A DNA stretch of 64,000 bases, from the NCBI GenBank assembly GCA_033961575.1, contig CM066732.1, positions 56,490,001 through 56,554,000 on the forward strand. The letters run 5' to 3'. Below the pieces are notes generated by a model. That model was given only the letters and a program-made list of their open reading frames with translations. It was not told the DNA's origin and searched no databases. Of this stretch, positions 1 to 11,828 are shown piece by piece. A program made the position numbers and the translations under genes. The stretch is from Aselliscus stoliczkanus (Eukaryota; Chordata; Mammalia; Chiroptera; Hipposideridae). Every line of letters starts with the position of its first letter. Positions within the stretch are counted from its first letter, which is position 1.

Positions 1-796
1 TGTGCGTGTCCAGGAGGGGGATCGCAGACAGCCGGCCCGGGGCAGTGGGTGTAGGCCTGGGGAACACGGGTGGGGTCAGCATGGTCTGGGGTCCTGGGTC
101 TCTCCTGCAGCTACTGGGCTGGGCCAGTGTGTGTCTCCAACACAGGATATGGACACACCCTGGGGTCCCCTGTGCACTCAGAAAATGTGAGTGCCAGGCC
201 ACCAGCAGTGTGGACGTGTGGGTCTGGGTGCAGCCGAGCAGCTGACCACCCCCTTCCTCCCCAGGGTGCAGGCCCCACAGGGCTGGGGTCTGAGCCCCCC
301 AACCCTGTCTGAATGGGGTGTGAGTGGGAGAGGAAGGCCTGGGCCCACACACCCACTGGCTGCAGTTCTGAGGTCTTGAGGGTCTTGGGCCAAGGGCGAT
401 GCTTCCTTGGGAACCAAAAGGCAGAGTCAGCCTGAGCTGAGGGGCGGCCAGAGCAGGTGAATGGCATCCCCTCTGTGCTTGGCTCAACTGGCGATTAAAT
501 TCACATTTCGTAAATTCTAACTTCAGTAAGTCTGTGGTTTTAGCCTTTTGTTGGCGTTAGAAAAGCAAAATTGAAAGTTAGCTGTAACAGGAAAATTACT
601 TGTAAAGCTGGGCGCACAGGTGTGTGGAATGCAGAAGTGCTGAATAAAACAGTGTAGTGCTGACAAATACTCATTTAAACAGAACTGAGATAAAATTATT
701 TTCAAAAATAGGGGTTTGCAGGGAGCAAGCATGTTTGGTGGTCTCAGGCCCCAGGACTTGCCCCCCCAGCGCCCAGCACCCCTCTCCCAGCCACAC
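1..796. other. DBNDD1 intron, no further exon seen
   Basis: I find neither the terminal DBNDD1 exon nor a recognisable repeat here. GC-rich sequence changes to AT-rich near position 490. Confidence 0.5.
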
Positions 797-937
797 CTGC
801 TGGTGACTCACTGGTCAGCTGCTCATCGTCCGAGTCGGCAAAGACCTCTGCCAGTTCCTGGTCGGACATGTCGGTCAGCTCGGTGAGGTCCAGGAGGTCA
901 AAGTGCACCTCCAGGGAGGAGACGCTGCTCAGGGGCT
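797..937 (-). CDS. DBNDD1: DBNDD1 coding exon with dysbindin motif
   Basis: The 141-bp exon begins after the acceptor at 938-939 with AG CCC CTG and ends in SESPA plus one base before the donor GTGTGG. It carries the acidic core [16 protein letters not shown], the conserved dysbindin-family segment. The next exon downstream is outside the window. Confidence 0.93.
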
Positions 938-3900
938 CTGGGGGCAGGGGGCTTGTCATCGGCATGGTCCCCCCAAGCATCCCCCAGGCCCAGGGAAGAA
1001 CCAGAGCTCTGGGTAAAGCCCAGGCAGGCCCCCAACTTTGCTCCCCACAGTCAAGACTGAACACCCTCTGGGGTCCCCCATTTTACAGATGGTACAACTG
1101 AGGCCAGAGAGCCAAAGCTTTAGGAAGAGCTCAGTGCCCACGATGCCTGGGGGCATGTTTGGACAAGATGAGGACCCTGCTCCCTATCTCCCGGGGGGCT
1201 TGCAGGTCCCCATGGAGTGTGCCAGGCAGGTCAGCCATACTTACGCCTTCGTTCTGAGACCTGCAGGAGCCCTGGTGCCGGTGTTGGGGTGCCCACATCC
1301 TCCTCTGCCACAGGCGAGTGGCAGCTGTCCCCTGTCTCATGGCCCTGGGTGCCCAGGGCAGCCTGTGGCACCACAGCCTCCTTAGCTATTTCTGCAAAAG
1401 AAAGAATGTTTCCTGGGAGGAGACACGGGGGCTCCCTGCCCAGCAGGACACAGGTGGCGAGGACTGGAGAAGTTGGTTCATGGGCCCTCTGAGGTGCTGG
1501 GCAGTGACCGGGGTACTTGAGGTGGCCTCAGGCTAGGATCCCAGACTAGGGGCAGGGGGCGCTTCTCTGCGGAGGCTGGTCCTGCCTGAGGGTGGGCTTA
1601 CTGTGGATGAGGAGGGGATGGATGGCCTCCAGACGCTGGCCCTGAACACTTGAGCTTGAATGAACTCAGGCCATGCAGGTGTTATGGGGACTTCCTCATT
1701 GGTCCCATCAGCTCCGAGCCCCCAGTGACCTGACACTGTCACCTGTCCCCCCTTTGGTCCAACCAGGTGCCCAGTGGTCACACCTGCATTTCCTTGCCCT
1801 TTAGTTCCCTTGATCCCAAATGGGCCCCACTTGCCTGTCTGTCCTCTGTGGACTGCCTGCTTTCAAAGAACCTTCAGACCGCTGTTCTGTGAGTTACAGA
1901 ATGGGGGAGCAGCAGATCCCCTGCCACCAACTGCACCTCACAGTTAGGACAATGTTCTTCCACCAGGTGTTTTCTCTGCAGTTTTTTTCCTTGAGAAATG
2001 TAATTGCTCTTTTTTTTTATATTTCACATTTTTTTGTGTGCAATTTAGAGCAGGAGGCCCCTCAGGGATCTCCTTGGTGGAGACTGCCACTCAGAGATGG
2101 GACCACTGTCCCTAAGAGATCCAACCGGGCCTTCCGCTGCTCTCAAGTCACACCACTGCACCCACACCTACAGAGCTCATCTGCACATCACTGCCATCTC
2201 CTGGGACCCCCAGCTGAGCGGCTGTGCAGTGAAGACTTGACTGGATGAGGGCTGGGTGCTCCCAGCAGTGCCCTGCACCCGTCCTTGTCTGGAGGCTGAA
2301 TGCTGAAACCTGGGCGTGGATGGAGCTCCAGGAGCAGCTGCCTCAACTGGCGCGCCGAGGGAAGCCCAGCTGGGGCCCTCTGTGCCAACAGCTGCCTGTG
2401 AGGGGTAGGCCAGTCCTCCCCCCCGCCCCGCCCCAACAGTGTGGACGGCAGCCTGGATGCCGCCATGCAGGACATGTGTGTCTAGAGGGTCCCTCACTGA
2501 GTGGAAACATGACATCGGCTCACAGCTGCAGGGCGGCAGGGCCACCCTAGCCTCTCGGAGGGCACCACCCTCCCTGGAAGAGTGGCTGAGGGAGGGTGGA
2601 CCTGCTGACTGGTGGCCTGCAAAGCTTTGTACCATGCTGTGTCACCACATGGGTCCTGAGCCTTGGGATCCGGTTCCCGCCTCTGCCGCATTTGCAGTGT
2701 GGCTTCTCGGCTTCCTTGGAGGGTAGAATTACCCGCCCCCATCCTGGCCCTTGGCCCAGCAGGGACACCTTCCTGCCCAGAGGGCATGAGAGATGTGATT
2801 CAGCCCCTGCTCTGGGCTGGGCGAGTGGGAACCTCTGCCTGGAAGCTCAGACAAGCTGAGAGCCCCTGTCCAGTGTTGGGAAAGTCCTGGCGGGGGCGGG
2901 GGGGGCGGGCGGGGGGCAGACTTTACTCTGCAGAACACTTTGCTTTGTCTCCTCGAGGGGAGGTGGGGGTGGGGGTGACATGGTGATACATGTGTGTCCT
3001 GCTATCTACAATTCTGAGATGCTTCTACACAGGTGGCCTATGGTGTGGTGGGTGACTGTCTATGCTGGGCGCTCAGGGCAGATGCTGCCGCCATCTGTCT
3101 AGAGTCTCCAAATGGGGCAGGTGGCTCTGGGGTAATGACAATAGTGACAGTCGCTCATGGTGTCAGTGCCAGGCACAGTCCAGACACTTTTTCAACTAAC
3201 GTCACAACCAGCTACGAGGGAGGGACACTGAGTTTTGTGTTTCAGAGATGTGGCTGAGTGGCCTTGCTCATCCCAGACACACAGCACAGGATGATGGAGT
3301 CCGATCTCTCAGCCACCACCTGGTCACCTCTGTCCCCAGGTCATGCCACAGGACTGGGAATGGGCCAGAAGAGGGAGGAGAGACCCCTGACCTTGTGCCC
3401 ACTGGGAAGCTGGCGTAGGCACCCTCGGCCTGACTCAGGGGGAAGTGTGCTTCTGAAAGAAGGTGGGGACAGAGGCTCTGTCTGGTCATGAGACCCTATC
3501 TGGTCACAGTGCTCTGTCTCTGTGTTGCTGGGTGGGGCCCCTCATCTAGATCTTGTCCATCCATCATCCATCCATCCATCCATCCATCCATCCATCCATC
3601 CATCCATCCATCCATCATCAGTCATCATCCATCATCCATCCATCCATCCATCCATCCATCCATCCATCCATCCATCCATCCATCCATCATCAGTCATCAT
3701 CCATCATCCATCCATCCATCCATCCATCCATCCATCCATCCATCCATCCATCCAACATCCATCCATCATCAGTCATCATCCATCATCCATCCATCCATCC
3801 ATCCATCCATCCATCCATCCATCCATCCATCCATCCATCCATCCATCATCAGTCATCATCCATCATCCATCCATCCATCCATCCATCCATCCATCCATCC

Positions 3901-6900
3901 ATCCATCCATCCATCCAACATCCATCCATACACTATTCATCCATCCATTCATCATCCATCCACCATCCACCGTCCTCTGTCATCCATCCATCCATCAGCC
4001 ATCCATCAGCCAGCCAGCCAGCCATCCCTCAAAGGTTTTCTGAGCACCCGCTCTGCGGCATGGACAAAGTAGATAATACTTGCCCTCACAAGGGTGGGCA
4101 ATGCTGGGGAGGAGTGGGGGGCTGTTCTCCTGTTAGGGGAGGGGTCTGAAGGTGGGTGGGAGCTGTGCCATACCTAAGGGGACATGGGAGGGGGTGCATA
4201 GTTGGCTGCTACTCAGTGCACTGCGGGAGGCTGCTGATGTACTTTGAGTTGAGTGGGACAGCATCTACTTGCATTTTGGGGAGAACGCAGTCCAGGTGGG
4301 AAGGATGATGTCCACAGGTGCTGAGATGGGGGTGGGGGGCAAGCAAGACCTTAGCCAAACAGCACACACCTTCCCCATCTTGTGGAGGAAGGGGGTTGGG
4401 CGGGTTGATGTGCCTCATTATAGATCCTGGGATGCAGGGGCCTTAGAAAGCCCCTGGGACAGACCCCTATAGGCAGAATGGCCTGTTGCACTGACTTTTT
4501 ATCAACTTCCAACATCTGTGAAACAGCAAAGTATCTGTGTGTTGGAGTTGATGGAATATGGTATGTGTCTAGTATTTGATTCTTGTCCCTCTCCCTTTGG
4601 CAGTGGCCTGGTCTTTATAAATCCTGGTGCCCTGGCCTGTGTCAAAGCTGTGGGGGAGGAAAAAGCAGATGATATAGCTTCTGCCATCAAGGACACTGAT
4701 ATTTTTGCTAGAAGAAAGTAATGGAAATAGGAGATTAAGAGTCAAAATGCCAGTGAAGGTACCAGGGACACAGGAGGTCCTGAGCCCCAGGAGGGGGCAG
4801 GGTTGATCTTGGCATTGCAAATCGGTATGACCACTGTAGACTGAAACTATTAAATGTAGAGTGGCCATGTGATTCAGCAGTTCCACTCCTACACTTAAAC
4901 CCAGAGGAACTGAGAGCACGTATCTACATAAGCACTTGTACATGAATGTCCACCCTGCGTTATTCACAGGAGGCAAATGTGGAATCAAACCCAAATGGCT
5001 CTCAATGGATGATGTATAAACCAGCGTGGTCCATTCACACAATGGAATACTACCCAGCCACAAAAAGGATCGCAGCACCGACACAGGCTACAATGTGGGA
5101 GACCTTGAAAACATGGCAAGTGCAAGAATCCAGTCACAAAAGGCCACATGTTACAATTCCATTTATCCAGCTGTCCAGAATGGGCAAATCTATAGAGACT
5201 AGAATAGTAAATTAGAAGACACAGACAGTAGATTGGTTGTTGCCAGGCGCTGGGGTGTGTGTGGAATGGGGAGTGATTGCTACTGGGTATGGGGTTTCTT
5301 TTTGGGGTGATATACTCTAAAAGAAGATGATAGTGATGGTTACACAAATTTTTGAAAACACCTGCTCCTTGACTTGTGATGGGGTTACGTCCCCGATAAA
5401 CCCGTTATAATTAGAAAATATCACAAGTCACAAAGGCACATAATGCACCTAACCTACTGAACATCGCAGCTTAGCCCAGCCCACATACCACATGCTCAGG
5501 ACAAGTACATTAGCCTGCCTGCAGGTCACGAGAGAGTATCACATCATGCTCCTCTGGAAAGAAGCCCAAACTCAACATTCCAAGAACTTTTGCACTGTGG
5601 ATCTCTGTGGGCCATTGTGAAGTCGAAACATCATTGAGTTTAACCATTGTAATTTGGGGACCATGTATATACTAATGTCACTGAATTGTACACTTCGAAT
5701 GGCTGAAGTTTGCGACATGTGAATTATATTTCAATTTAAAGAAACCCTCAGTGGAAACAAAGGTTGATTTGGGCTGGAGTTGAAGGGCAAAGCCAGGATG
5801 ACTTAGGGCATGCACTAACATTCATTGTGTACCTACTTTGCACCAGGCACCAGGCTCAGAGGCTGGGATTGGGTATGAGAAGCATGAGCACCAAGACCCA
5901 GGCTTGGTCCTAGCACGCAGTAGGTGCCCCATAAATGTTTGTTGAATGAATAAGCCCACGACCCCATTCTACAGTTAATAAGCAGCTGTCTGAAAGATCA
6001 GTCTGATACCTTGTAAAACAGAGGGACACATTCACAGGTGAGATTGACCGATCTTCCTGGGGTGTGGAGCAGAGTAGTGGTGTCTCAGGCAGACACAGGT
6101 GACCTGCTTGGCAGGCTCACTGAGCCGCAAGCTGGGTGGGCTCAACAGCCCTCAGGAGGGCCAGGGAGTGGGCCAGCAATACCCTAGTCTCAGCCCAGTG
6201 CAGCCCCTGTGGGGAGACTGGAGTTGGGATGCCGCCTTCTGCCCCCACCCAGGGCAGATAGCTGATGGGAGTGGAGCTGATAGTGTTACCGTGTGCTATG
6301 CTGCTGACCTATTTTCTAGCACATTTGTGCAGAGAACTTGTCCCAAATCTCAAGTTCCCTGCTGTGTGTCCAAAGCTTTGCCCCAGCATCAAGGAGGCGC
6401 TCTGCACACACTCATCAGCGAACAAAGAAACTAATGAAGCGAATGAATGTAATAAAAAACAAAATGGCTGCAGGGGTGGAGAAATGGGGCTTCTGTACCC
6501 CATTTCCCCAAACCTTGTCCCTGGATTCAGTGTCCCCCACCCCCACCAAGCATTTTTAAGCTTCTCTCCCAGGGTGGTAGTTGGGGTGGATGGTGGTGAT
6601 GGCTGCAACCCTGGTTTCCCGTCCCAGAGGCAACAGTTGGGGCCCTTCAAGAAATACACTGTCGGGCTGGCCGAGTGGTGCATTGGTTAAGAGCTGGCTT
6701 GGGACGCCAGCAGCCCAGGTTCGGATCCCACATATGAGGTCCAGTGACACTGCCCTCTACAGCTAAAAACAGCTCCATCTGGAGCTGGGCTGCGAGCCTT
6801 GGTGACGGTGTAGGCTGCAGTCTCTGCTGCAGTGGGCTGCCATAGGCTACAGTGAGTGGCCGGCAGCCAGCGTGAGCTGCCAATAGCTGCGGTGAGCGAC

Positions 6901-9028
6901 CATCCAGAGGCCAGCGACTGATCTGCCTCATCCAGGAAGAGCGCAATGATGATACCAACATGGGCCAGTGAAGCAATGTCCTCTGAAACTGGACTGAAGA
7001 ACAAAAAAACAGCAACTTGTCTGTTCCCCTTCCCCGATTCCCCAACGCTGTGTCCCTCCCCCAATTCCCCAATTAAAAAAAAAAAAAAAGAAATACACTG
7101 TCCACCACACCCATACTCACATCTCACCTTTGTGTCTGCACACTTTGGTAATTAAGAAATTGTTAATTCATTTAGGTACAAAAATGGAATTTTAATTATG
7201 CTCTATAAAAACCTTATCTTTTAAGGGCTGGCTGAGTGGCTCAGTTGGTTAAGAGCTCGCTCAAGAGTGCGAGCTGAGCTCTGAGCAACAGCAGTTTGAT
7301 GCCCAGCCCGACCTGAGCTGCCGCTGAGCTGCCAACAGGTGGCAGGATGGCTCAGCTAAAAAACAAAACAAAAACCTTATCTTTTAGAGATAATGTCAGA
7401 AATAATTATGGATGAAATAATATGTCTAGATTTGCTACAAATTACTCCCGAAGGGAGGAGGTTGGTGGTGGACTGCTTGATCAGGTGGGGTGGCAATCAG
7501 GGCTTTACTATGCTGTGTACTCTCAGGTGTGTGCTCCATAACCTCCAAAATAATGTTTTCAAAAGTCAGTGAACTGAGACAACCCACATGGGACCTGAGC
7601 GTCCATGGAGATGACCAGCCCACTGTGCAGGCAGGAAATGGCTATGGGCTAACAGGTGAGTCCTGAGTGTGGCCCCAGCACAGAGCAGGCACCTGGCAGA
7701 TACCTGTGTGTGCACTGAATGAGTCAGTCTGAGGCTGCCAATGACATTCAGAAACTGAGTTCAGCTCCTTCCCCACGGCCCTGCATGGGCAGGGGGCTGT
7801 CTCACTGACAAGTGGACACACAGGCTCAGCGGGCGACTGCTTTGCCCACATATCACAGCTCCATGCTCCTCAGCCCTTGCTCCCTATCCTCCCCTTCACA
7901 TTCCCACAAAGCTTCCAATGGAAAGCAAGGGCGTGGGAATGGGGGTTTCTGGAACTGTCAGTTGTGAGAAAAAGCTGGATTCCTCCCACAAGTGACAAAA
8001 CAAAGAAAACCCACACCCACTAGCCCCTGAGTGTGTCTGGTGGTGCTTGCAGGGAGGGACAGCCGTGTGGGGTGCACCTGCGCCACTCAGGCTACAAACA
8101 GCAGCGATGGACCCACTACTTCCAGACACCTCCTGCGACCAGCCCTTTGGGTTCCAGAGGAGGCCACTGGTGTCACTGGGGGAGCCCTCGCGGGTCCCTG
8201 TGGTCAGGGAGTGGCTCTCTGGGATGGGACCTCCAGGAAAACAAGGATGCAACTGAGGCCTGACAGGCAGTTGCAGGAGGAGTGCAGTGTGCATCCAAGT
8301 TCCCAGGCGGATGGCCTCCACAAACACTTCCTGGAAGGGCTTGACAAGGGGTTCTTACGGTTTTCTCCCACTACGGTAGGGCTTCAACTCGCAGACTCCC
8401 GGACAGCTGACGGAGTGAGAGGAGGGGTCACTCCGTGCACACCTGCCCTCTGGGAGGTGTGCTCCTCTGGGCCTCGCCCAGGCTGGCAACCCTGCAGGCT
8501 TCGGGGCCCCCCGCCCCCTACCCCCCCACAGGCCGTACCCCCTCCGAGACCCTCCCTCAGCCCGGGGCCGCGCAGGGTCGCGGCCGCGGCCCCCTACCTC
8601 CCCACCGCCGCCCTAGCCCCCGGGAGCCGCTGCTGGGCGAACAAAGCAGACGCGCGGCCAAGGGAGCCGCGTCGCTCCCCACGCCTCCTCCGCCGGGACC
8701 TCAAACTCTGGCCCCGGCACGCCCCATCCCCCGACTCCCGGATTCGCGGCTCGGCCGCTGGCAGGGGTGCAGGACGAAACTCCGGGCCGCCCACCCGGGC
8801 GCACGCCAGCGACTGCTGCCCGGGCGCGGGGCGCGGAGGACGAGGGCGCGGGGACGCGGTCGGGCGCCCCCGGCCCAGAGCTGCGGCGGACCCGGCTCCC
8901 CTCGGCTCGGCCGGCAGCAGCGGCGGGTGAGAGGGCCCGGGCGAAGGGGCTGCGGCTTGCTGCGGGGAAGGAGGAAGTCGGGGGCTCCCGCACTCACCTC
9001 CCGGGCCGGCGCCCTCAGGGACCTCCAT
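797..9028 (-). CDS. DBNDD1: DBNDD1, dysbindin domain-containing protein 1 (3' end missing)
   Basis: Three coding exons on the minus strand give an N-terminal and central protein part closely resembling my recollection of human DBNDD1 (about 158 aa): 8998-9028 ([10 protein letters not shown]), 1245-1391 (49 codons with [11 protein letters not shown] and [13 protein letters not shown]) and 797-937 ([20 protein letters not shown], then [16 protein letters not shown], the dysbindin-family signature). Exon phases agree: the split codons rebuild E between exons 1 and 2 and Q (ERR-Q-PLSS) between exons 2 and 3. All donors are GT and all acceptors AG. The final coding exon is not seen in 1-796 and presumably lies left of the window. 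The molecular function of this small acidic protein is poorly known; the domain is shared with dysbindin (DTNBP1). Transcription starts in the CpG island at 8.45-9.5 kb, head-to-head with GAS8. Confidence 0.93.
1245..1391 (-). CDS. DBNDD1: DBNDD1 coding exon 2
   Basis: The 147-bp exon lies between acceptor TTTTGCAG (minus strand) and donor GTAAGT at 1239-1244. It encodes [18 protein letters not shown] through LQVSERR and keeps reading phase with the flanking exons. Confidence 0.93.
3556..4023. repeat. (CATC)n satellite with higher-order interruptions
   Basis: About 470 bp of CATC/CCAT tetranucleotides, interrupted at least four times (near 3615, 3686, 3764 and 3846) by the same variant block TCATCAGTCATCATCCATCA, so copies of roughly 70-80 bp blocks have been duplicated. 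Open frames reading (HPSI)n across it are artefacts. It lies in a DBNDD1 intron. Confidence 0.95.
4800..5750 (+). repeat. L1 3'-end fragment, split by a DNA-transposon insertion
   Basis: Segments such as CAGCAGTTCCACTCCTACAC, CACAATGGAATACTACCCAG and GAATTGTACACTT are typical of the 3' part of old mammalian L1 elements. The L1 runs at about 4800-5354 and resumes at about 5660-5750; the middle is a separate insertion. Confidence 0.8.
5357..5640. mobile_element. Tigger/pogo-like DNA transposon relic nested in L1
   Basis: The block begins CTTGACTTGTGATGGGGTTA and ends ACTTGTG/CATTGTGAAGTCG-like sequence, imperfect inverted ends of a kind I associate with nonautonomous Tigger relics. It interrupts the L1 fragment. 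The family name is inferred from memory; the nesting is visible. Confidence 0.5.
5816..5965 (+). repeat. L2-like 3' end
   Basis: CATTCATTGTGTACCTACTTT, CACCAGGCACC and the end GTAGGTGCCCCATAAATGTT TGTTGAATGAAT (split here) match the conserved L2 3' terminus. Confidence 0.7.
6664..7089 (+). mobile_element. Long tRNA-derived SINE, full length
   Basis: A tRNA-like head (GGCTGGCCGAGTGGTGCATT as box A region, GGTTCGGATCCC as box B) is followed by a body of about 300 bp, a pyrimidine-rich end with CCCCTTCCCCGATTCCCC and a poly(A) tail. The direct repeat AAGAAATACACTGTC flanks it on both sides, a target-site duplication showing retroposition. Confidence 0.92.
7225..7370 (+). mobile_element. Short tRNA-derived SINE
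   Basis: It starts GGGCTGGCTGAGTGGCTCAG and ends GGCAGGATGGCTCAGCT plus an A-rich tail. The target-site duplication AAAACCTTATCTTTTA is seen at 7207 and 7371. The same subfamily later invades the PRDM9-like array. Confidence 0.92.
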
Positions 9029-9500
9029 GCGACCCGCCGCGTCTCCCTGCCGGGGCGACCCTGCAGCTGCGGCGTCCACTCGGCCCTGGATCCCGGCGCA
9101 GCGCATCGGGCCGCAGCCGGGGGGCCGCGGCGGCGGGGAGGAGCCCGCGGGGCGGGGCGCGCAGCTGCTCCGGGGCCCCGGCCTCCCCATCCTCCCCGCA
9201 GCCCCGCAGCACAGGTGCGGCCCCGCCCAGGTCCGCGCGCGCCCTCTGTCGTCGCGGGCGCTGCGGGCCCCCGATCCCGGCTCGCCGACCCCGGACTTGG
9301 CCGCGGCCTCCCACCCGTTTGCGCACACTCATCCCGCAGCCGCGCCGACTCCCGTCCATTTGTTCAGCCCCAGACATTTATGGGGCGCCAACTACGAGCC
9401 CGCGCTTCGCATCGGGAGAGGCAAGGGCGGGGCCAACACCCGAAGGCCCCCAAGCGTAGAACTGCAGGTTGTAATAAATGTTATGAAGAAACACGGGGAG
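8450..9500. promoter_or_regulatory. CpG island, DBNDD1 promoter
   Basis: About 1 kb is very GC-rich with dense CpG (for example GCGCGGGGCGCGGAGGACGA), surrounding the DBNDD1 start codon at 9026-9028. Long open frames on both strands here come from base composition. No TATA box is evident; a CpG-island promoter firing to the left is inferred. Confidence 0.85.
8998..9028 (-). CDS. DBNDD1: DBNDD1 coding exon 1 (start codon)
   Basis: The ATG is at 9026-9028 (CAT on the plus strand), followed by EVPEGAGPG and one base of the split Glu codon; the donor GTGAGT is at 8992-8997. The start was chosen because it matches the N-terminus of the family and lies inside the CpG island. Confidence 0.9.
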
Positions 9501-9549
9501 TGGAGGTGGGAGCGAAAGCGTTCAAAGGCGAGGCTGGACGGTGGACGAT

Positions 9550-11640
9550 AGGAGACGGGGGCGGGCCGGGAGGGCCCTCCTAGGAACCAAGGCGGGGTCT
9601 GGGCTTGCTGAGCGGACCGAAGGGTTCAATCAAGCCCCACCCCCAAACGCTGGTAGGCTGCACAAGCAATATCTCATTAATTCTCCCAGCGATTCTAAGA
9701 AGACGATATTCTGGTTTTCCAGGTGAAGAAACAGCACAGAGAGGACTGGTAACCCGATCGAGATTGCCCAGCCAGACCCTGAAAGTCAGGAGACCTGAAC
9801 CCCAAATCTGCACTTTGTATCATTTCACACATAGGTAAATAAATACATCACTGTGTATCTCTAAGAGAGTCTAGTCGTCCTGACATCCAGGCCTCCCCTG
9901 AGCAGTTTACCTGGAGGACAAGTAAGGGGGCGTTAGGAAGAGCCAAATATTAGACAACGTGGTCAATGGTTTGTATACATTAACATTTGCTCTGTGATTG
10001 TGTTCGAAACTCAGATGCTGTTTATCTGGGTTTCTGAGCTGCACAGCTTGATGCTGAATACAAGTATTGTAAGCCACGCATGTGAAGAAAAGGCTGTTTT
10101 CTAAAATTCTGAACTGAGATCCAATATGAAAAGCACAGGTTGCTGTGGGCCTTGTCGGGACCCAAGGGCTCTGCAGTCCATGCTCATGAACCAGGGCACA
10201 CTATTGTTTTGTGACCAATGAACACCCTGTGTGCTTATCCTGAGCTAACCCTCCTATCCTTGCCCTTTTTGCTGAAAGGAATTATTGTTAATGCATTTAT
10301 TTAATTCAGCACTCCCAGCAAGACTTCTAAAGCAAAAGCCAGTCAGCATGAGGCACCTGGCATATTGGATCTGCAAAGTCAGTGTTAAATAATAATAATT
10401 ACCCCGCTGTGTTACCCAGCTGCAGTGTCTTGCATGTCAAACCCCCTCTAGGAGGCCCCAGCCTCCAGGGAGGAGGCCCCTATCAGGCCAGTGGTGTGCA
10501 GGCTCTTGGCTGCCCAGGCACGGTGACAGGACCAAACCCCATAAAGGCCCCAGGGTTCACTATAAATCAATCATGCTCTGAGTAAGCTAGGTCAGTGCAG
10601 CCCTTTCGACTGGCTGCTCCACTCCAAGAACAATCAGGGCTTGGATGGACAAACAGGAAGCCTGTCAGGCTCATCAATTTGGCTCTCAGATGCCTGCTGG
10701 CCACCGAGTGGGTTCCTGTGGCCTGCACAAGCCCAGTTCATAAGGAGTTCTTCTTCCTCCCTGGGCAGGACAGGCCTTCCTTCATTACTCACATTCTGTC
10801 CGCAGTGCAGCTCTCCAGGGGAAGAAGTTTCTGGAGTCTTCTCCATCCCCAAACAAATGGGGGAACACGATCTACTTCAAAACCACTAGTTCAGAAGATG
10901 CTAGGGTTGAGAGTGTAGAAAAAAGGCCATAAATGGTATGTGAAGATGGGCCCCTGCTTGTGACAAACTCTCTGCCTTCTGGGTGACATAGAGTGCTACA
11001 TGCAGGTAATAGTGTATAGGCAGGGATCAAATTCGCTTTGGAAGTTGTAAAATGGTTGGGAAGGGGACCTGGTAACTCATTTTTGTCTGCCTGTCTGGAC
11101 CTCTCAGGCAGAGGTTTCCAGCTTCTAATCACCAGGGAACAGGGGGCCACAGAGGAGGCCCCTTCAGACAGAGCGGTTTATTTTTGTGAAGGGGATACTT
11201 TCTCATTTCAAAACTTTGGAGCTAGCTGAAACATGTTTTTCTGTTTTCACTTTTGCTTTCTTCTTACGGTTTGTGGGAAGCCGGGTGTCCTCCATCCTCA
11301 GCAGGCCAGCGGGGCGAGGGGTATTCAAAGGTGGGTATGGTGGGGGTCAGGTTTTGAGTCTAATTTGGGTAATGTCCGAGAGCCAGGGGTAGCAGGGCTT
11401 TCCTCCCTCCCGCCCTCCTTCACTGAAGGCATCTTTATTGAGCACCTACTATGTACTGTTCTGGGCACTGTAGGTAAGAAGTGGATGAGACAGCTCCTCC
11501 CCTCTTCATGGAACTTTTGGGGGAGATTGGCAAAGTACACGTACATCCCGCAAGCGTTTCGGGGCGTCGGCGAGATCAAGAGCGTGGATGATGACCAGCT
11601 ACAGGAAAGTCTCACCCTCTCCGGCACCACCCGGTGGCAG
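9550..11640. other. Intergenic DBNDD1-GAS8, no gene seen
   Basis: A MIR-like stretch lies at about 9650-9800 (GGTGAAGAAACAGCACAGAG). A further L2/MIR-type piece is at 11430-11490 (TTTATTGAGCACCTACTATG). I see no exon here. Confidence 0.6.
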
Positions 11641-11649
11641 GGTTCCGTG

Positions 11650-11825
11650 CTTGTTGCTAGGGACGCACGCCCGTTGTTGCCAGGGCCTGTAGAGGCTTGA
11701 GGAGTCTCGCGAGGATCTCCGATACTTCGCGCGGGGCCTCACGCCGGTTGCTGGGAGACGGCGCAGCCTCAGCGCGGAGGGTGCTTTCTTCTGGGCGTCG
11801 CGGCGGGGCCGGGACTCCTAGAGCC
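11650..11825 (+). promoter_or_regulatory. GAS8 promoter with X-box and TCTCGCGAG element
   Basis: CpG-rich sequence directly upstream of the GAS8 ATG. GTTGCT-G-GGAGAC at 11747-11759 fits the RFX X-box consensus RYYNYY-N-RRNRAC. GTTGCTAGGGAC at 11653-11664 is a near match without spacer. TCTCGCGAG at 11705-11713 is nine of ten bases of the palindromic TCTCGCGAGA promoter element. An X-box is expected for a motile-cilium gene; activity is inferred. Confidence 0.65.
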
Positions 11826-11828
11826 ATG
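11826..11828 (+). CDS. GAS8: GAS8 coding exon 1 (ATG only)
   Basis: The only coding bases of the first exon are the start codon; the donor GTGAGG follows at once. This start was chosen because exon 2 opens exactly with GCA CCT AAA AAG, giving the family N-terminus M-APKKK, and because the ATG sits just below the CpG-rich promoter. Confidence 0.85.

Noticed and set aside
3488..4149. Long open frames reading (HPSI)n or (SIHP)n
   Set aside because: They are translations of the CATC satellite; length is due to the absence of stop codons in the tetramer, with no family match or splice context.
6664..7370. tRNA-like box A and box B sequences as tRNA genes
   Set aside because: They lie in elements with bodies, A-rich tails and target-site duplications, and do not fold as a plain tRNA ending in a terminator; they are SINE heads.
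8031..9583. Open frames of up to 382 codons on both strands
   Set aside because: Pro/Arg/Gly-rich text of a CpG island, open in several frames at once. Only the DBNDD1 first exon within it is supported.
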